From Cohnella silvisoli (lineage in GTDB: Bacteria > Bacillota > Bacilli > Paenibacillales > Paenibacillaceae): a DNA stretch of 64,000 nucleotides. The translations under genes were made by a program, and so were the position numbers. Under the pieces are notes generated by a model, which worked only from the letters and a program-made list of their open reading frames with translations, ran no database searches and was not told the DNA's origin. Numbering within the stretch: the stretch's first letter is position 1; the number at the start of each line of letters is the position of its first letter. The DNA lies in NCBI RefSeq assembly GCF_021190915.1, contig NZ_JAIOAP010000002.1, forward strand, positions 124,001 through 188,000, read 5' to 3'. This document shows, piece after piece, positions 27,020 to 39,681 of the stretch.

Positions 27020-28174
27020 CTAACCGCTATGGAATTCAGCTACTGCCCTATCCACCGAAAATGGTAAACCCGACCAAGCTTTGCGGGATGTCCAGTCCGT
27101 TGCCGGATCAAGCCAGAAAGGATGTTCTGCGGGTAAGCCTAAGGGCAAAAATACAGTTGTACATAAATACAAGCTTCCGGTCGAAATGTAGCTCTCTCCA
27201 ATGTCCGGTTGGTGACCGCAAAATCCGATCGTTAACCATCCATCATCCGTAAACGTCCCGGGCATCTCAATCATGTTCCGGATGACGGCGGTTAATGCTG
27301 AGCGGACTTGAGAAGGTGAAATCGCCTGTGGCAGTTCATTGCGCAACGCTGACATAGCCAAATGTTGAAAGGCGCCAAAGCGGTAAGCAAGCGATCTCCC
27401 GATAGCCGGAAACGTCCCTTCCGGGGAAATCAATCGCTCTTGAACTTCTGCATACCGCCGCGCTCTATGGTGAATCGTGCTTCGCAGCTTTTCCCAATCC
27501 TCGTATTTGTCCCCTACCCTGTCCACAATCTCAAGCAGCATCGGTTGGATGACGTAACTATTGTAGTAGTCCCAATGAAACTGAGGACCATCGCCGTAAA
27601 TCCCATCTCCCAAGTACCACTGTTCATGCTGCCGGATCGCATAATCCACCCGCATGGAATCCCAGTCGGATTCTCCAATGGAGAATAGAGCCGTCTCGAT
27701 GACGGCCGAGAAAAGCAGCCAATTCATGAAAAATGGCTTTCGCGTTCTCGTCTGCTTCAAGGCGGCAATGATATTACTCTTCACTCGTTGATCTAACTTC
27801 CCCCATAGCTCCGTGGGTGCTCTCATTATCGCATGCGCCAAGAAAGCGGCGTCTACAATCGGCTGAAAGCCTTCTTTGAAGTTCATATAATCGGGAGAAG
27901 CAGGATCCGTTCCGGCATCGATAGCAGAGCGGGCCCATGCAGCACATTGCTCTCTAAGCACACCCTCCTCTCCATCCCGGCTTCCCGTTTCAAGCCACGA
28001 AGCGATTTCCGCAAGCGTTCTCCCTAACGCTTCCAAATAAGCGAAGTCGGAACGAACCTCGCCTGATCCATTCATCGACGGCATTTTGATCTTGAGCTCA
28101 CGATGATGAAGCGCTTCTAGAACAGGCCTTGCGATCCTAAGCATCGTCTGAAGCCAATAAGCGCGATCCGACAC
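27020..28174 (-). CDS. DUF2264 family protein
   Basis: About 384 residues with an (alpha/alpha) toroid-like pattern and the segments GDGIYGDGPQFHWDYYNSYVIQPMLLE and ISPEGTFPAIGRSLAYRFGAFQHLA, which mark DUF2264. Members cluster with polysaccharide lyases and unsaturated glycuronyl hydrolases, so a role in breaking uronic-acid oligosaccharides is likely but unproven. GTG at 28174 is chosen because GGGGAGGT is 6 bases upstream; the open frame to 28222 begins with a TTG lacking such a site. It is the last gene of the locus, before a terminator. Confidence 0.85.
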   Translation of the reverse strand: MSDRAYWLQTMLRIARPVLEALHHRELKIKMPSMNGSGEVRSDFAYLEALGRTLAEIASWLETGSRDGEEGVLREQCAAWARSAIDAGTDPASPDYMNFKEGFQPIVDAAFLAHAIMRAPTELWGKLDQRVKSNIIAALKQTRTRKPFFMNWLLFSAVIETALFSIGESDWDSMRVDYAIRQHEQWYLGDGIYGDGPQFHWDYYNSYVIQPMLLEIVDRVGDKYEDWEKLRSTIHHRARRYAEVQERLISPEGTFPAIGRSLAYRFGAFQHLAMSALRNELPQAISPSQVRSALTAVIRNMIEMPGTFTDDGWLTIGFCGHQPDIGESYISTGSLYLCTTVFLPLGLPAEHPFWLDPATDWTSRKAWSGLPFSVDRAVAEFHSG

Positions 28175-28228
28175 ATCGTGACCTCCCCGAATCGGGCAAT
28201 AAATTGCCCCCTTTGCACTCAAAATAAA

Positions 28229-31303
<3,075 letters not shown>

Positions 31304-31320
31304 TCAACCCATTTAGAAGT

Positions 31321-33102
31321 TTAACGCAATGAAAACGACAGCTTGATAAAATCCGTCAAAGACGGCGACTTAACAGAAAAATCCAAAGCGAAGCAGTTCA
31401 CCCGATTTCCAAAATGGTCGACGTGAAGCAGAGATTCAGTCACCCAATCCAACTGTTCCGGATCGAATGCGATCGATAACAAGGAAGGGCCGTCGCGAAT
31501 GACGAGAATACCTTCACTTGCAAGCTCCGGTGGTTGGAGAACGATGAAACGTTCGGTGATGGACCGGGGACTTTCCGCAAACGTATAACGATCCGCCAAC
31601 TCCAACCGCAATTCTGTTTTAACCCAAGTGAACGTTCTCACAAGCTGCAGCAGTTGTTCCGTATCATAAGCACTGGACATTTCAATCGCGAACACGTCGT
31701 ATTCCTCCGATATCGACGCTTCACGTATCGTTGCCATGGCATCCCGCCCCGGTTTTTGACAGGCACCATTGATGATCGGAACGGAATGGCCCTGAGATCC
31801 GTTGCAAAGGATATCGTACCTTGCCGGACCGAAATAATCCCGTGAATACTGGCCGCTTCCCAAATCAAGCATGATCGGGTTCCCGTTGACGGCCAATATG
31901 AACTGACCGATATCATTATGATTGTGCGGTTCGGCGTTATGGCCGCCTTTGGCGGCAAACGCATACCTGCCGTCACCTAATACGCTTCTTGAAACAAACC
32001 ATTGCGTATTTTCCATGTAATAGGACATTGCCGGCCAAGGCGATCCCGCCTCGTTGCGAAGCCAAAGCAAATTCCGGATCGCGGGGACCCATCTGCTGCA
32101 ATGGTCGTCGTTAAAAACGGCACGCAACGAGGCATCCGGCACGTGGACTTCGTCATATAAAGTTTTTAAATAATGGGTGAGACCTAAGTACACCCCGGAC
32201 TCGGGTACCGAATCGGAGAAGTTGACCACTTTCCGGTCGTCCAAAAAGCATTTCTGCTGGAACAAAGCGATTTGACCGACCTTATCCAGAACGAAAAGGT
32301 TAATTCCCCCGGACGTACGTTGCTTCAACAAATCTGCAAAATAGACGAAAAAACCGAAACCATACTGCCAGTAAGAATAACCTTCGGCGCAAGCACCGTC
32401 TGTCTCGAAGCCCTGCAAATAGAAGTCCATTGCGCAGATGACCCGCTCCAAGAAGGCGGCTAACCTGTCCGTTTCCGTCAGCAAGTAAATGGCTGCCGCA
32501 CCGATCGATCCCGCACATACGGAAGCCCAATTGTGCGTTGCCGTTTCCCAGTCATAGGGACCTTTCTTCTCGAAAGGCTCAAACACGCGATTCTCGATTT
32601 CCAGTATGACTCGCTCTCGAAGCAACTCCGGCAATCCGTCACCGTATAGCGCCAATATTTCGCTTAGCGCGAATGCCGTTTCGGCGACGAACAAATCGAT
32701 GGACCACTCGTCTCGATAGTGCGCCGGAAGACACCATGTGGATTCGTCGCATATCGACCGGATGATCTCGCATAGGGCCTCGCGATAAAGGACATGGTCC
32801 GGCTCTAGCAAGGACAGGATTCCGAATACGGTCAACCTTTTCCTTCTACGGAAATAGAGCCGCTCATATTCGCTTCTCGATCCCGTTTCCTGAAATAATT
32901 TAAACACATGATAATGAAGCTCCGGTATCGTCTCTTGAAGCAGCGATGCGGCTTCTCTCCGGATTTCCCCTATCAAGGATTCATAATCATCCAATTGGGA
33001 CAACCGTGTAAGCGTGTCTTGAAGAGAGACATTTTGAAGCAAATACCGGCAAGGATCCGGTGTTGCGGCGGACAGTTTGCTTAAAATAAAGTTCTTCTTC
33101 AT
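31321..33102 (-). CDS. Heparinase II/III-like polysaccharide lyase
   Basis: About 593 residues with an (alpha/alpha) toroid and a C-terminal beta-sandwich. The motif GGHNAEPHNHNDIGQFILAVNGNPIMLDLGSGQYSRDYFGP spans the catalytic His/Tyr region typical of heparinase II/III and alginate lyases, which cleave uronic-acid polymers by beta-elimination. No signal peptide is present, so it likely acts on imported oligomers. ATG at 33102 (MKKNFILSKLS) has GAGGGATG before it and lies 1 bp from the preceding stop; the long upstream extension overlaps that gene and is not believed. Confidence 0.88.
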   Translation of the reverse strand: MKKNFILSKLSAATPDPCRYLLQNVSLQDTLTRLSQLDDYESLIGEIRREAASLLQETIPELHYHVFKLFQETGSRSEYERLYFRRRKRLTVFGILSLLEPDHVLYREALCEIIRSICDESTWCLPAHYRDEWSIDLFVAETAFALSEILALYGDGLPELLRERVILEIENRVFEPFEKKGPYDWETATHNWASVCAGSIGAAAIYLLTETDRLAAFLERVICAMDFYLQGFETDGACAEGYSYWQYGFGFFVYFADLLKQRTSGGINLFVLDKVGQIALFQQKCFLDDRKVVNFSDSVPESGVYLGLTHYLKTLYDEVHVPDASLRAVFNDDHCSRWVPAIRNLLWLRNEAGSPWPAMSYYMENTQWFVSRSVLGDGRYAFAAKGGHNAEPHNHNDIGQFILAVNGNPIMLDLGSGQYSRDYFGPARYDILCNGSQGHSVPIINGACQKPGRDAMATIREASISEEYDVFAIEMSSAYDTEQLLQLVRTFTWVKTELRLELADRYTFAESPRSITERFIVLQPPELASEGILVIRDGPSLLSIAFDPEQLDWVTESLLHVDHFGNRVNCFALDFSVKSPSLTDFIKLSFSLR

Positions 33103-33103
33103 T

Positions 33104-33598
33104 TCATCCCTCGCGAATGACAAGATTGCCCTCTTGCCGCAAGACAGGAATAGAATCGCCGAATCCAACGGACCATGGGGTATCCAAGGCTTTAAACAAA
33201 AAGACCGGTTCAGAATCTGTCCCTTGGAGATCGGGCTGAAGACGTACGGCATACATTTCCCCGTCTTTCACCTCTACCCATTCGCGGCAAAAGATCATCC
33301 AAGGCGTGCCGGAGTAATCCTGATATAATGTACCGTCAAGACATTCCCATTCGGAAGGGGTCAGCGGCGCTCCCAACGGCTCAAAAGGATCGGTCGGTCC
33401 ATCGGCGACAAGAATGCCCGTTCCCCGGCACCGGCCTTCCGCTTTAAAGCTTGCGAACATGTAATAGCGTCCATTCAAAGCATGCACTTCAGGCGCCCAG
33501 TAATGTCTATCCGACCAAAAATCGGGAGATGGACGGAACGCCGGTATCGGCCCTTCCCATTGCTTCAAATGGATATCCTTTAAGGGATTAAGGGACAT
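33104..33598 (-). pseudogene. Short GH43-like glycosidase fragment
   Basis: A 164-residue ORF aligns by eye to the middle of GH43 enzymes: WEGPIPAFRPSPDFWSDRHYWAPEVHALNGRYYMFASFKAEGRCRGTGILVADG and WECLDGTLYQDYSGTPWMIFCREWVEV. The Glu of the acid/base region is present, but the first blade with the catalytic Asp and the last two blades are missing; GH43 domains are about 300 residues. A strong GGAGGAGG site precedes the ATG, so the fragment may still be translated, and the heparinase start is 1 bp after its stop. It could instead be a reduced, non-catalytic binding protein. Confidence 0.65.
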
Positions 33599-33616
33599 CT
33601 AATGTTTCCTCCTCCT

Positions 33617-35887
33617 TCATTTCTTATCGCCAATGCTTTTGCGATAATCGGTTGGCGTTAACCCGAAATGTCTCTTGAACATTCGGTAATAGTAAGAAGG
33701 GTTAGTAAATCCGGTTTTATCCGCGATTTCGGCAATCGGCTTATCCGTACTCTGCAACATCTCGGCGGACTTCTCGATTCTGACCCTGTTGATGACATCC
33801 AGCAAAGCGTGCATGGTGACTTGCTTATAAACTCTGCCCAGATAGCTTGGAGAGATGTCCATTTCCCCGGCTATCCCATTTAGGGAAAGATTGGGATCCG
33901 CATAATTTTTCTCGATAATATCGTTGATTCTGCGAATTAGATCTTCATATTTCATGCTGCGTTTGCTATCTAACTTCTCGTGAATCTCATCGAACATTTT
34001 ATCGAAGAGCTTCTCGAGCTCCCATATCGTTTCGAAATGCTCAATTGGCGGTATCGTTAAATCTTTGCCGGCATCGGATTCGATTAACCGATTTTTCAAA
34101 AACGCGTGAATGACGCTATTAATCGTGATCGTTAATCGGGATACCGTAGATTGAGCGACGCGAAGAGGAAAAGCGCTAGTCTCGCTCATAATGTTACGAC
34201 AAACTGCATTGGCCTCTTCCATCCTGCCAGCCATCATGAAGTCAACTAATTTCTTCTCCTTGTCTACCGGAAAAACATAATTTTCCACTCTCACTAATTC
34301 GAAATCTTTAGCGCGTATGATCGCTCCATGACCGGCAAAGAATCGGTGATCGGAAGCCTCGTTCGTTTGTTTGAAAGCCGTATGCAATTGAAGCACCTGA
34401 TCCTGAACGGGCGAGTAGGACAATGAAATGCCGATCTTCAAATGCTCCAGCACCGCTTGGCGGATTTGGAGGAGCAACGAATTAAGATAACCGTCATTGT
34501 CGAATTCAACGTCCGACGATTCGCCGACGATAAGCAGTACGCGGTCGCCTTCCAACTCGACGGTCTCGACGGAATAAGCTTGCATGGCAATCTCGGAACC
34601 GATATTCATCATGGCATACTTAAAAACCCGGAGATCCGAGCCCTTTTCTTCCGAAAATTCACGAAAGCCGTCTATCCGTAATAAAATAAGCCTGTACCTT
34701 TTTTGAAAATCGATGGATACGCCCCACTCGGCCATCTTGGAGCGCAATGATTTCATATTGATGGCTTCGGTCCCCAGAACCAAGCTTCGCAGAAACTGCT
34801 GGCGAATCGTATATAAGTTGTTCCTCTTCTCGCTCTCGAGCATATTCATCCGGTTGGCCATGTGGCCAAAAGGGACGTAAAGCTTGCGGGAAAGGAACCA
34901 CGATAGGAATAAGCCTGCCACGATAATCCCGCCGGCAATCCAGATCGTCGTCCATAATATCGTGCTAACATTTTTCGTAATTAATTGGTAAGGGGTCACG
35001 CGAATGTATCGCCATTCCAGTGAATCCGGCCCGGTATAGGAAATAAACGACTTTACCCCTCCGACCTTCGCGATTCGGAAACCTGCGTCATCCGTTTCCA
35101 GAACCGGTTGGAGTATGGATTCGGAAATGCCGGGCTGAAGCTCCTGCTCCTCCCCGCCAAGGAGAACTCCGCGGTTGTCGATAATAAAGGATTGTCCCGC
35201 ATTATTGGTCTTGCGATTTCCGATATCCTTGTTAATCCAATCGGCCGATATGTTCACGATAATGGCGGAGTTGACGCTCCCCTTGGCGCCGATCGCATCG
35301 TAGCATAAATAGGTGTAAACGCTTTTTTTCGCATTGTTGGCGTCCCCCGTTTTGTAAGTGCGCGGGATGGGGGTAAAAGGCTTATACTGTTTATAATTAT
35401 TGATTAAACTTAATATAGCTTTGTCGGTTAGTTCATTTTTGGTGAGCAGGCCGTTTTGTCCGGAATTAGAGGCAATGTAGACGTTCGATGATTTGGGATT
35501 ATATACATAAATCGACTCGATATAGGGCATGGAGTTCAAATAATTGGACAATTCGCCCATCGCCCCAATCGTATCGTAAATATTCGGATCCGAATAAAAC
35601 AACAGCTTAGTAACGTTAATATTCCGGTAAATCTGAAACGTAAGCGATTGGGCGCTTTCCGTCATATTAAGAACTTCGCGGCTTGTTTGGGTTAAATTGT
35701 TCAAATCGGATTGGTAAACCTGATTAAGAACGATCCGGTTAAAAAACACAATTAAGACGGTGGAGGATACAGTTAGTGTCAAAGCGGTACACAAAACGAT
35801 GCTAAGCAGTAGCTTGCTGTAGAAATTGCGACTTACACTTTCTTTTATTGGACGCAATCCGTTCACCACCTTACTAGAGGGTCGCAT
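33617..35887 (-). CDS. YesS-like membrane-bound AraC regulator
   Basis: This 756-residue protein joins an extracellular sensor to a DNA-binding domain. Membrane spans lie near 24-47 and 305-328; the region between is a Cache-like sensor. The cytoplasmic part ends in a two-unit AraC domain: LSLNGIAGEMDISPSYLGRVYKQVT and PIAEIADKTGFTNPSYYYRMFKRHFGLTPTDYRKS. Such proteins (YesS, YtdP) activate pectin and polysaccharide loci in Bacillus and Paenibacillus. It lies between the transporter genes and the enzyme genes and likely controls both. A terminator at 35904-35933 precedes it. Confidence 0.92.
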   Translation of the reverse strand: MRPSSKVVNGLRPIKESVSRNFYSKLLLSIVLCTALTLTVSSTVLIVFFNRIVLNQVYQSDLNNLTQTSREVLNMTESAQSLTFQIYRNINVTKLLFYSDPNIYDTIGAMGELSNYLNSMPYIESIYVYNPKSSNVYIASNSGQNGLLTKNELTDKAILSLINNYKQYKPFTPIPRTYKTGDANNAKKSVYTYLCYDAIGAKGSVNSAIIVNISADWINKDIGNRKTNNAGQSFIIDNRGVLLGGEEQELQPGISESILQPVLETDDAGFRIAKVGGVKSFISYTGPDSLEWRYIRVTPYQLITKNVSTILWTTIWIAGGIIVAGLFLSWFLSRKLYVPFGHMANRMNMLESEKRNNLYTIRQQFLRSLVLGTEAINMKSLRSKMAEWGVSIDFQKRYRLILLRIDGFREFSEEKGSDLRVFKYAMMNIGSEIAMQAYSVETVELEGDRVLLIVGESSDVEFDNDGYLNSLLLQIRQAVLEHLKIGISLSYSPVQDQVLQLHTAFKQTNEASDHRFFAGHGAIIRAKDFELVRVENYVFPVDKEKKLVDFMMAGRMEEANAVCRNIMSETSAFPLRVAQSTVSRLTITINSVIHAFLKNRLIESDAGKDLTIPPIEHFETIWELEKLFDKMFDEIHEKLDSKRSMKYEDLIRRINDIIEKNYADPNLSLNGIAGEMDISPSYLGRVYKQVTMHALLDVINRVRIEKSAEMLQSTDKPIAEIADKTGFTNPSYYYRMFKRHFGLTPTDYRKSIGDKK

Positions 35888-35903
35888 TCAGAATAAGAAA
35901 AGA

Positions 35904-35933
35904 CCGGGTCCTAAGTCGCCATTAGGAGCCCGG
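35904..35933 (-). terminator. Terminator after the binding-protein gene
   Basis: An 11-bp stem with one mismatch (35904-35914 with 35922-35933) followed by TCTTTTCTTATT on the minus strand. It partly separates the transporter genes from the regulator and enzymes. Confidence 0.75.
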
Positions 35934-35963
35934 CATTCCTATATTAAACCATAACTTCGCGAA

Positions 35964-37562
35964 TTATTTAATGCCTTTGCTTGCGGTATACGCTGCCCAC
36001 TGTTCTTTGTAAGAATTTTGCACTTTCTCGAGTCCGGCATTGTTCGCTTTGTCCATCGCCGTTTTAATTCCTTCGTCGATATTTTTAACAAGACCGGCGT
36101 ACAGCGGGTAGAAATATTGCTTCTCCACTTGCTCCAGAGCTGCCCTTTCCGGTTGATAAGTAGAATAATCCTCAACAAATCCAGTAAACAAATCCGGTTT
36201 TGCAACCGCATCAAGCCTATCGAAGATTTCTTTTACGCCATCATAACTCTTATCGAACAACATGTATTCCGGATTTCTCCAAGCCCAACCTTGCATGCCT
36301 TCACGCGGGAAGCCGTTGGACGTGCTGTCGCCGACCATTTTGTAGTAACCGTCTTCCACCGTATAGTTTTTGCCTTCGATTCCGTATTCCGTCAATTGAT
36401 TGTAACGTTTATCGGTAACAAGCTTCTCATAGAAAGCAAGCGCTCGCTCCGGGTTTTTGCTGCTTTGAGGAATGGCAAAGCCGTTATGAATCGGATGCAC
36501 CGGCGTTGCGAAACCTCTTGTTTCGGCGTAAGGCGTGTAGCCGAGCTTCCACTCCGGGTGCGTGGACAGCATTTTAATCATCGTATCGTTATAGCGATTT
36601 GGATTGTCGCCGAGAATGGCAGCAGCTTTACCGCTCGTAATCGGATCTTGCAGCGTGTCTTTAACATTCAGAACGTTTTTCGGGAAGTATCCTTTTTGCT
36701 GCCAGCGTTGAATCGTTTCCAGATCCTTCTTCTGTTCATCGGAACCCCAGTAGGAATAAACTTCCGCCGGTTTGCCGTATTTAATGCCGATTCCGTAAGG
36801 AAGAGGTCCGCCAATCGTATCGTCGTTGATCTCCCGGAAAACATCCATAAAGTTCGTCTTGACATCGGAGTTCAGCGACAACGGTTGAATATTGGGTTCA
36901 TTTTTCTTGATACCGTCTAGATACTGTTCAAAGCTAGCAATGTCTTTGGGCACCGGAAGATTGTACTTCTCGCGAAGATCTTCGCGATAGACGAATCCAT
37001 TGTTTACGTATTCTTTATATGTTGCAGGAACCGTGTAAATTTTGCCGTCAATCTTAACCGCTTCCCACATATCTTGAGGAACGAATTGTTGCAGCTTCGG
37101 AGCGGCTGCGGGAAGAAGCTCGTCAAGCGGCAGGAATGCTCCGCTCTTGGCGTAGGATTGATATTGCGTCCAGTCCGCAGTAAAGATTAGATCCACCGGC
37201 TGACCGGAGGAAAGGAGCAGCTTATACTTCTGATCCCAGTCGGTCCATGAAGTGAAGTTGAATTGAACCGTTGCATTGAGCTCGGCTTCCGCCATTTTGT
37301 TGATCTCGGCTTGAATGGCCGGCAAATCTTTAGGAGCATCGCCAAGCATATAGAATTGAAGCTCAACCTTTTTTGAAGTGTCTAATCCCGTGCTGGATGA
37401 CTCCGCAGGCGCCGATGCGGACGCAGATGGGGATTTCGATGTTTCATCGGACGGAGAAGCGCTGGAACTGGCGTTATTGCCGCTATTAGCGCACCCTGCT
37501 AAAACCGATACGAACATAATACTTGCCAAGATAGAAGTTAAGATCTTTCCTTTCTTTTTCAT
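35964..37562 (-). CDS. YtcQ-like sugar-binding lipoprotein
   Basis: A 532-residue solute-binding protein with lipobox LAGC (MKKKGKILTSILASIMFVSVLAGC), a Ser/Ala/Pro-rich linker and the long CUT1 fold of YtcQ/LplA proteins, with VELQFYMLGDAPKDLPAIQAEINKM and AVKIDGKIYTVPATYKEYVNNGFVYREDL. These bind complex or acidic oligosaccharides such as rhamnogalacturonan fragments. A GGGAGGATT site precedes the ATG. It is third in the transporter run, after the two permeases. Confidence 0.92.
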   Translation of the reverse strand: MKKKGKILTSILASIMFVSVLAGCANSGNNASSSASPSDETSKSPSASASAPAESSSTGLDTSKKVELQFYMLGDAPKDLPAIQAEINKMAEAELNATVQFNFTSWTDWDQKYKLLLSSGQPVDLIFTADWTQYQSYAKSGAFLPLDELLPAAAPKLQQFVPQDMWEAVKIDGKIYTVPATYKEYVNNGFVYREDLREKYNLPVPKDIASFEQYLDGIKKNEPNIQPLSLNSDVKTNFMDVFREINDDTIGGPLPYGIGIKYGKPAEVYSYWGSDEQKKDLETIQRWQQKGYFPKNVLNVKDTLQDPITSGKAAAILGDNPNRYNDTMIKMLSTHPEWKLGYTPYAETRGFATPVHPIHNGFAIPQSSKNPERALAFYEKLVTDKRYNQLTEYGIEGKNYTVEDGYYKMVGDSTSNGFPREGMQGWAWRNPEYMLFDKSYDGVKEIFDRLDAVAKPDLFTGFVEDYSTYQPERAALEQVEKQYFYPLYAGLVKNIDEGIKTAMDKANNAGLEKVQNSYKEQWAAYTASKGIK

Positions 37563-37631
37563 GTGAATCCTCCCTTTTAATTAGTATTTCATATATGTCA
37601 GCCGTTGTGGAGTAGTTTGCCCACAAAGGTA

Positions 37632-38525
37632 CTAACCTTTAACCGCGCCTATCGTTAAACCCTTGACGAAATAACGCTGAACGAACGGGTAGAGAAATAC
37701 GATAGGTCCTGTTGCGATAATGGCCATCGCCATCTTGGTCGATTCCGTCGGGATATCGCCGCCAAGCGAGACTCCTGTGCCCGCACCCATCTGGGTAATG
37801 AACTGAATCGTATTGATGACGTTATATAAATAAAACTGGAGCTGGTACATATCTTGTTTGTTAATGAACAGCGACGATAGAAACCAATCGTTCCAATAGG
37901 CTAGCGCGAGAAACAAACCGACGGTAGCGATGCCGGGCATCGACAATTGGAGCACGATTCGATAGTAGATCTTAAAGTCGTTCGCACCGTCGATTTTCGC
38001 CGATTCGATGATCTCGTCAGGCACTGCGGATCGGATAAAATTTTTCATCAATATGATAAGGAACGGAGTCATTAATCCTGGGAAAATCAAAACCGTATAC
38101 GTATCCATCAGATTGAGGTACTTCGTCATCATGATGTACCAGGGCACCAAGCCGCCGCCGAATAAGGTCGTAAAGTAGATAAAAAAGGAGAAAGCATTGC
38201 GATATTGAAAGTCTTTGCGCTGCAGAACGTAGCCGGCCATCGTAATGAACAGCAATCCCAGCAACGTACCCACGACGGTTGTGAGCACCGTCACCCCGTA
38301 AGCATTCAAGATATGCTCGGGAAAACGAAAGACGAGCCGGTATCCCTCAAGGGAGAACACTTTGGGGATAAGATGAAATCCGTCCTTGACTATGGAATCG
38401 TTCTGGGTGAAGGAAGCGGAAATGACCAGTATGAACGGAAATAGACAGGCGATGGTTGCCAATAGGATTACGGTATACGCAATTGAATGAAATAATCCCG
38501 TATATTTTTCGTCTTTGATTTTCAA
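37632..38525 (-). CDS. Sugar ABC permease (YtcP/LplC type)
   Basis: A 297-residue permease with six spans and the EAA loop EIIESAKIDGANDFKIYYRIVLQLSMPG. The family ends with RYFVKGLTIGAVKG, as seen here. The start is TTG at 38525 with GGAGGG 6 bases upstream; no nearby ATG fits. It lies 12 bp after the partner permease gene. Confidence 0.92.
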   Translation of the reverse strand: MKIKDEKYTGLFHSIAYTVILLATIACLFPFILVISASFTQNDSIVKDGFHLIPKVFSLEGYRLVFRFPEHILNAYGVTVLTTVVGTLLGLLFITMAGYVLQRKDFQYRNAFSFFIYFTTLFGGGLVPWYIMMTKYLNLMDTYTVLIFPGLMTPFLIILMKNFIRSAVPDEIIESAKIDGANDFKIYYRIVLQLSMPGIATVGLFLALAYWNDWFLSSLFINKQDMYQLQFYLYNVINTIQFITQMGAGTGVSLGGDIPTESTKMAMAIIATGPIVFLYPFVQRYFVKGLTIGAVKG

Positions 38526-38537
38526 TGTCGTCCCTCC

Positions 38538-39461
38538 TTAGAACAGCGCATAATCTTCATTGACTTTACGAATGATGTAATTAACGGTAACTACAAGCAC
38601 GAAACCGAACAACGATTGGTACAAGCCGGCCGAACTCGCCATACCGATATCGAAGGTCACCTTGAGAGAACGATAGACATAGGTGTCGAGTATATCGGTT
38701 GCATTGTAGAGGACGCCGTTGTTCCCGATTAATTGGTAGAAAAGATCGAACTGGCCCTTCATGATGCTTCCTAACGCAAACAGCAGAAGTACGACGAAAG
38801 TCGGTTTCAACATCGGAACCGTAATGTACCAAGTCCGTTGAAAAATATTAGCTCCATCGATCTTCGCAGCTTCATAGTACTCGTCGCTGATTCCCGTAAT
38901 CGCCGCTAAATAAATGATCATGCTATAGCCTAGGTTCTTCCATATATAGAAGAGAACGATGAGGATGACCCAAGCCCAAGGCGTGTTGTACACGTCGACG
39001 GGTTCGATGCTTAAAGATTTCAACAGCGTATTGAGAAAACCGTTCTCGTAACTGAACACGTTATATACAATGACACTAAGTATGACGAAAGAGATGAAAT
39101 AGGGTAAGAACATGATGGATTGCGTTAATTTCTTGAACCATTTGATTCTCAGTTCACTTAATAGAATGGCAGTAACAATTGCCAGCACGTTGCCGATAAT
39201 AATGAATGCAAGATTATAACCGAGCGTATTCAGGGTCAACTTAGTTAAGATGCCTGACTTCCATAGAAATTCGAAATTTTGTAACCCTACAAATTCGCTA
39301 TTAAAAAGGCTTCTCTTAAAATCGAATTTAGTAAAGGCGTAATAGACTCCAACCATCGGAACATAAGAGTTAATCAGAAAAAAGGCGATCGTGGGCAACA
39401 GCATAATGAACAAAATGCGGTTGGTGATGATTTCTTTCAGTAAAGTTCGTTTGGTCGCCAT
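38538..39461 (-). CDS. Sugar ABC permease (YteP/LplB type)
   Basis: A 307-residue permease with the EAA loop EYYEAAKIDGANIFQRTWYITVPMLKP. It is the first gene of the transporter run and has GAGGAGGAAA before its ATG. The 220-bp upstream gap holds two TGAACAA copies (39557-39563, 39581-39587) 24 bp apart, possible regulator sites, and the terminator of the next gene. No ATPase gene is nearby. Confidence 0.92.
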   Translation of the reverse strand: MATKRTLLKEIITNRILFIMLLPTIAFFLINSYVPMVGVYYAFTKFDFKRSLFNSEFVGLQNFEFLWKSGILTKLTLNTLGYNLAFIIIGNVLAIVTAILLSELRIKWFKKLTQSIMFLPYFISFVILSVIVYNVFSYENGFLNTLLKSLSIEPVDVYNTPWAWVILIVLFYIWKNLGYSMIIYLAAITGISDEYYEAAKIDGANIFQRTWYITVPMLKPTFVVLLLFALGSIMKGQFDLFYQLIGNNGVLYNATDILDTYVYRSLKVTFDIGMASSAGLYQSLFGFVLVVTVNYIIRKVNEDYALF

Positions 39462-39618
39462 AGGACGTTATTTCCTCCTCAATCGGTCAACTGTGATCCA
39501 TGACCCTAGTCTAATGTCGATCCAGATTGTCGGGGTAGAGCAACATTACGAAAAAGATGAACAAATACACGAATTTCACAGTGAACAATTTCGTTATTTA
39601 TGACAAAAGAACAAAAAA

Positions 39619-39660
39619 CGGCGACCTCTTACCGATTGAATACCGGTAATGAGGTCGCCG
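39619..39660 (-). terminator. Terminator of the aldo/keto reductase gene
   Basis: A 10-bp perfect outer stem (39619-39628 with 39651-39660) and an inner TTACCG/CGGTAA pairing, followed by TTTTTTG on the minus strand. Confidence 0.9.
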
Positions 39661-39681
39661 TAGCGTAAATTATTAATTATA

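Noticed and set aside
33102..33252. N-terminal extension of the heparinase-like protein
   Set aside because: The extra 50 codons overlap the GH43-like ORF and lack a ribosome site; the start at 33102 has GAGGGATG.
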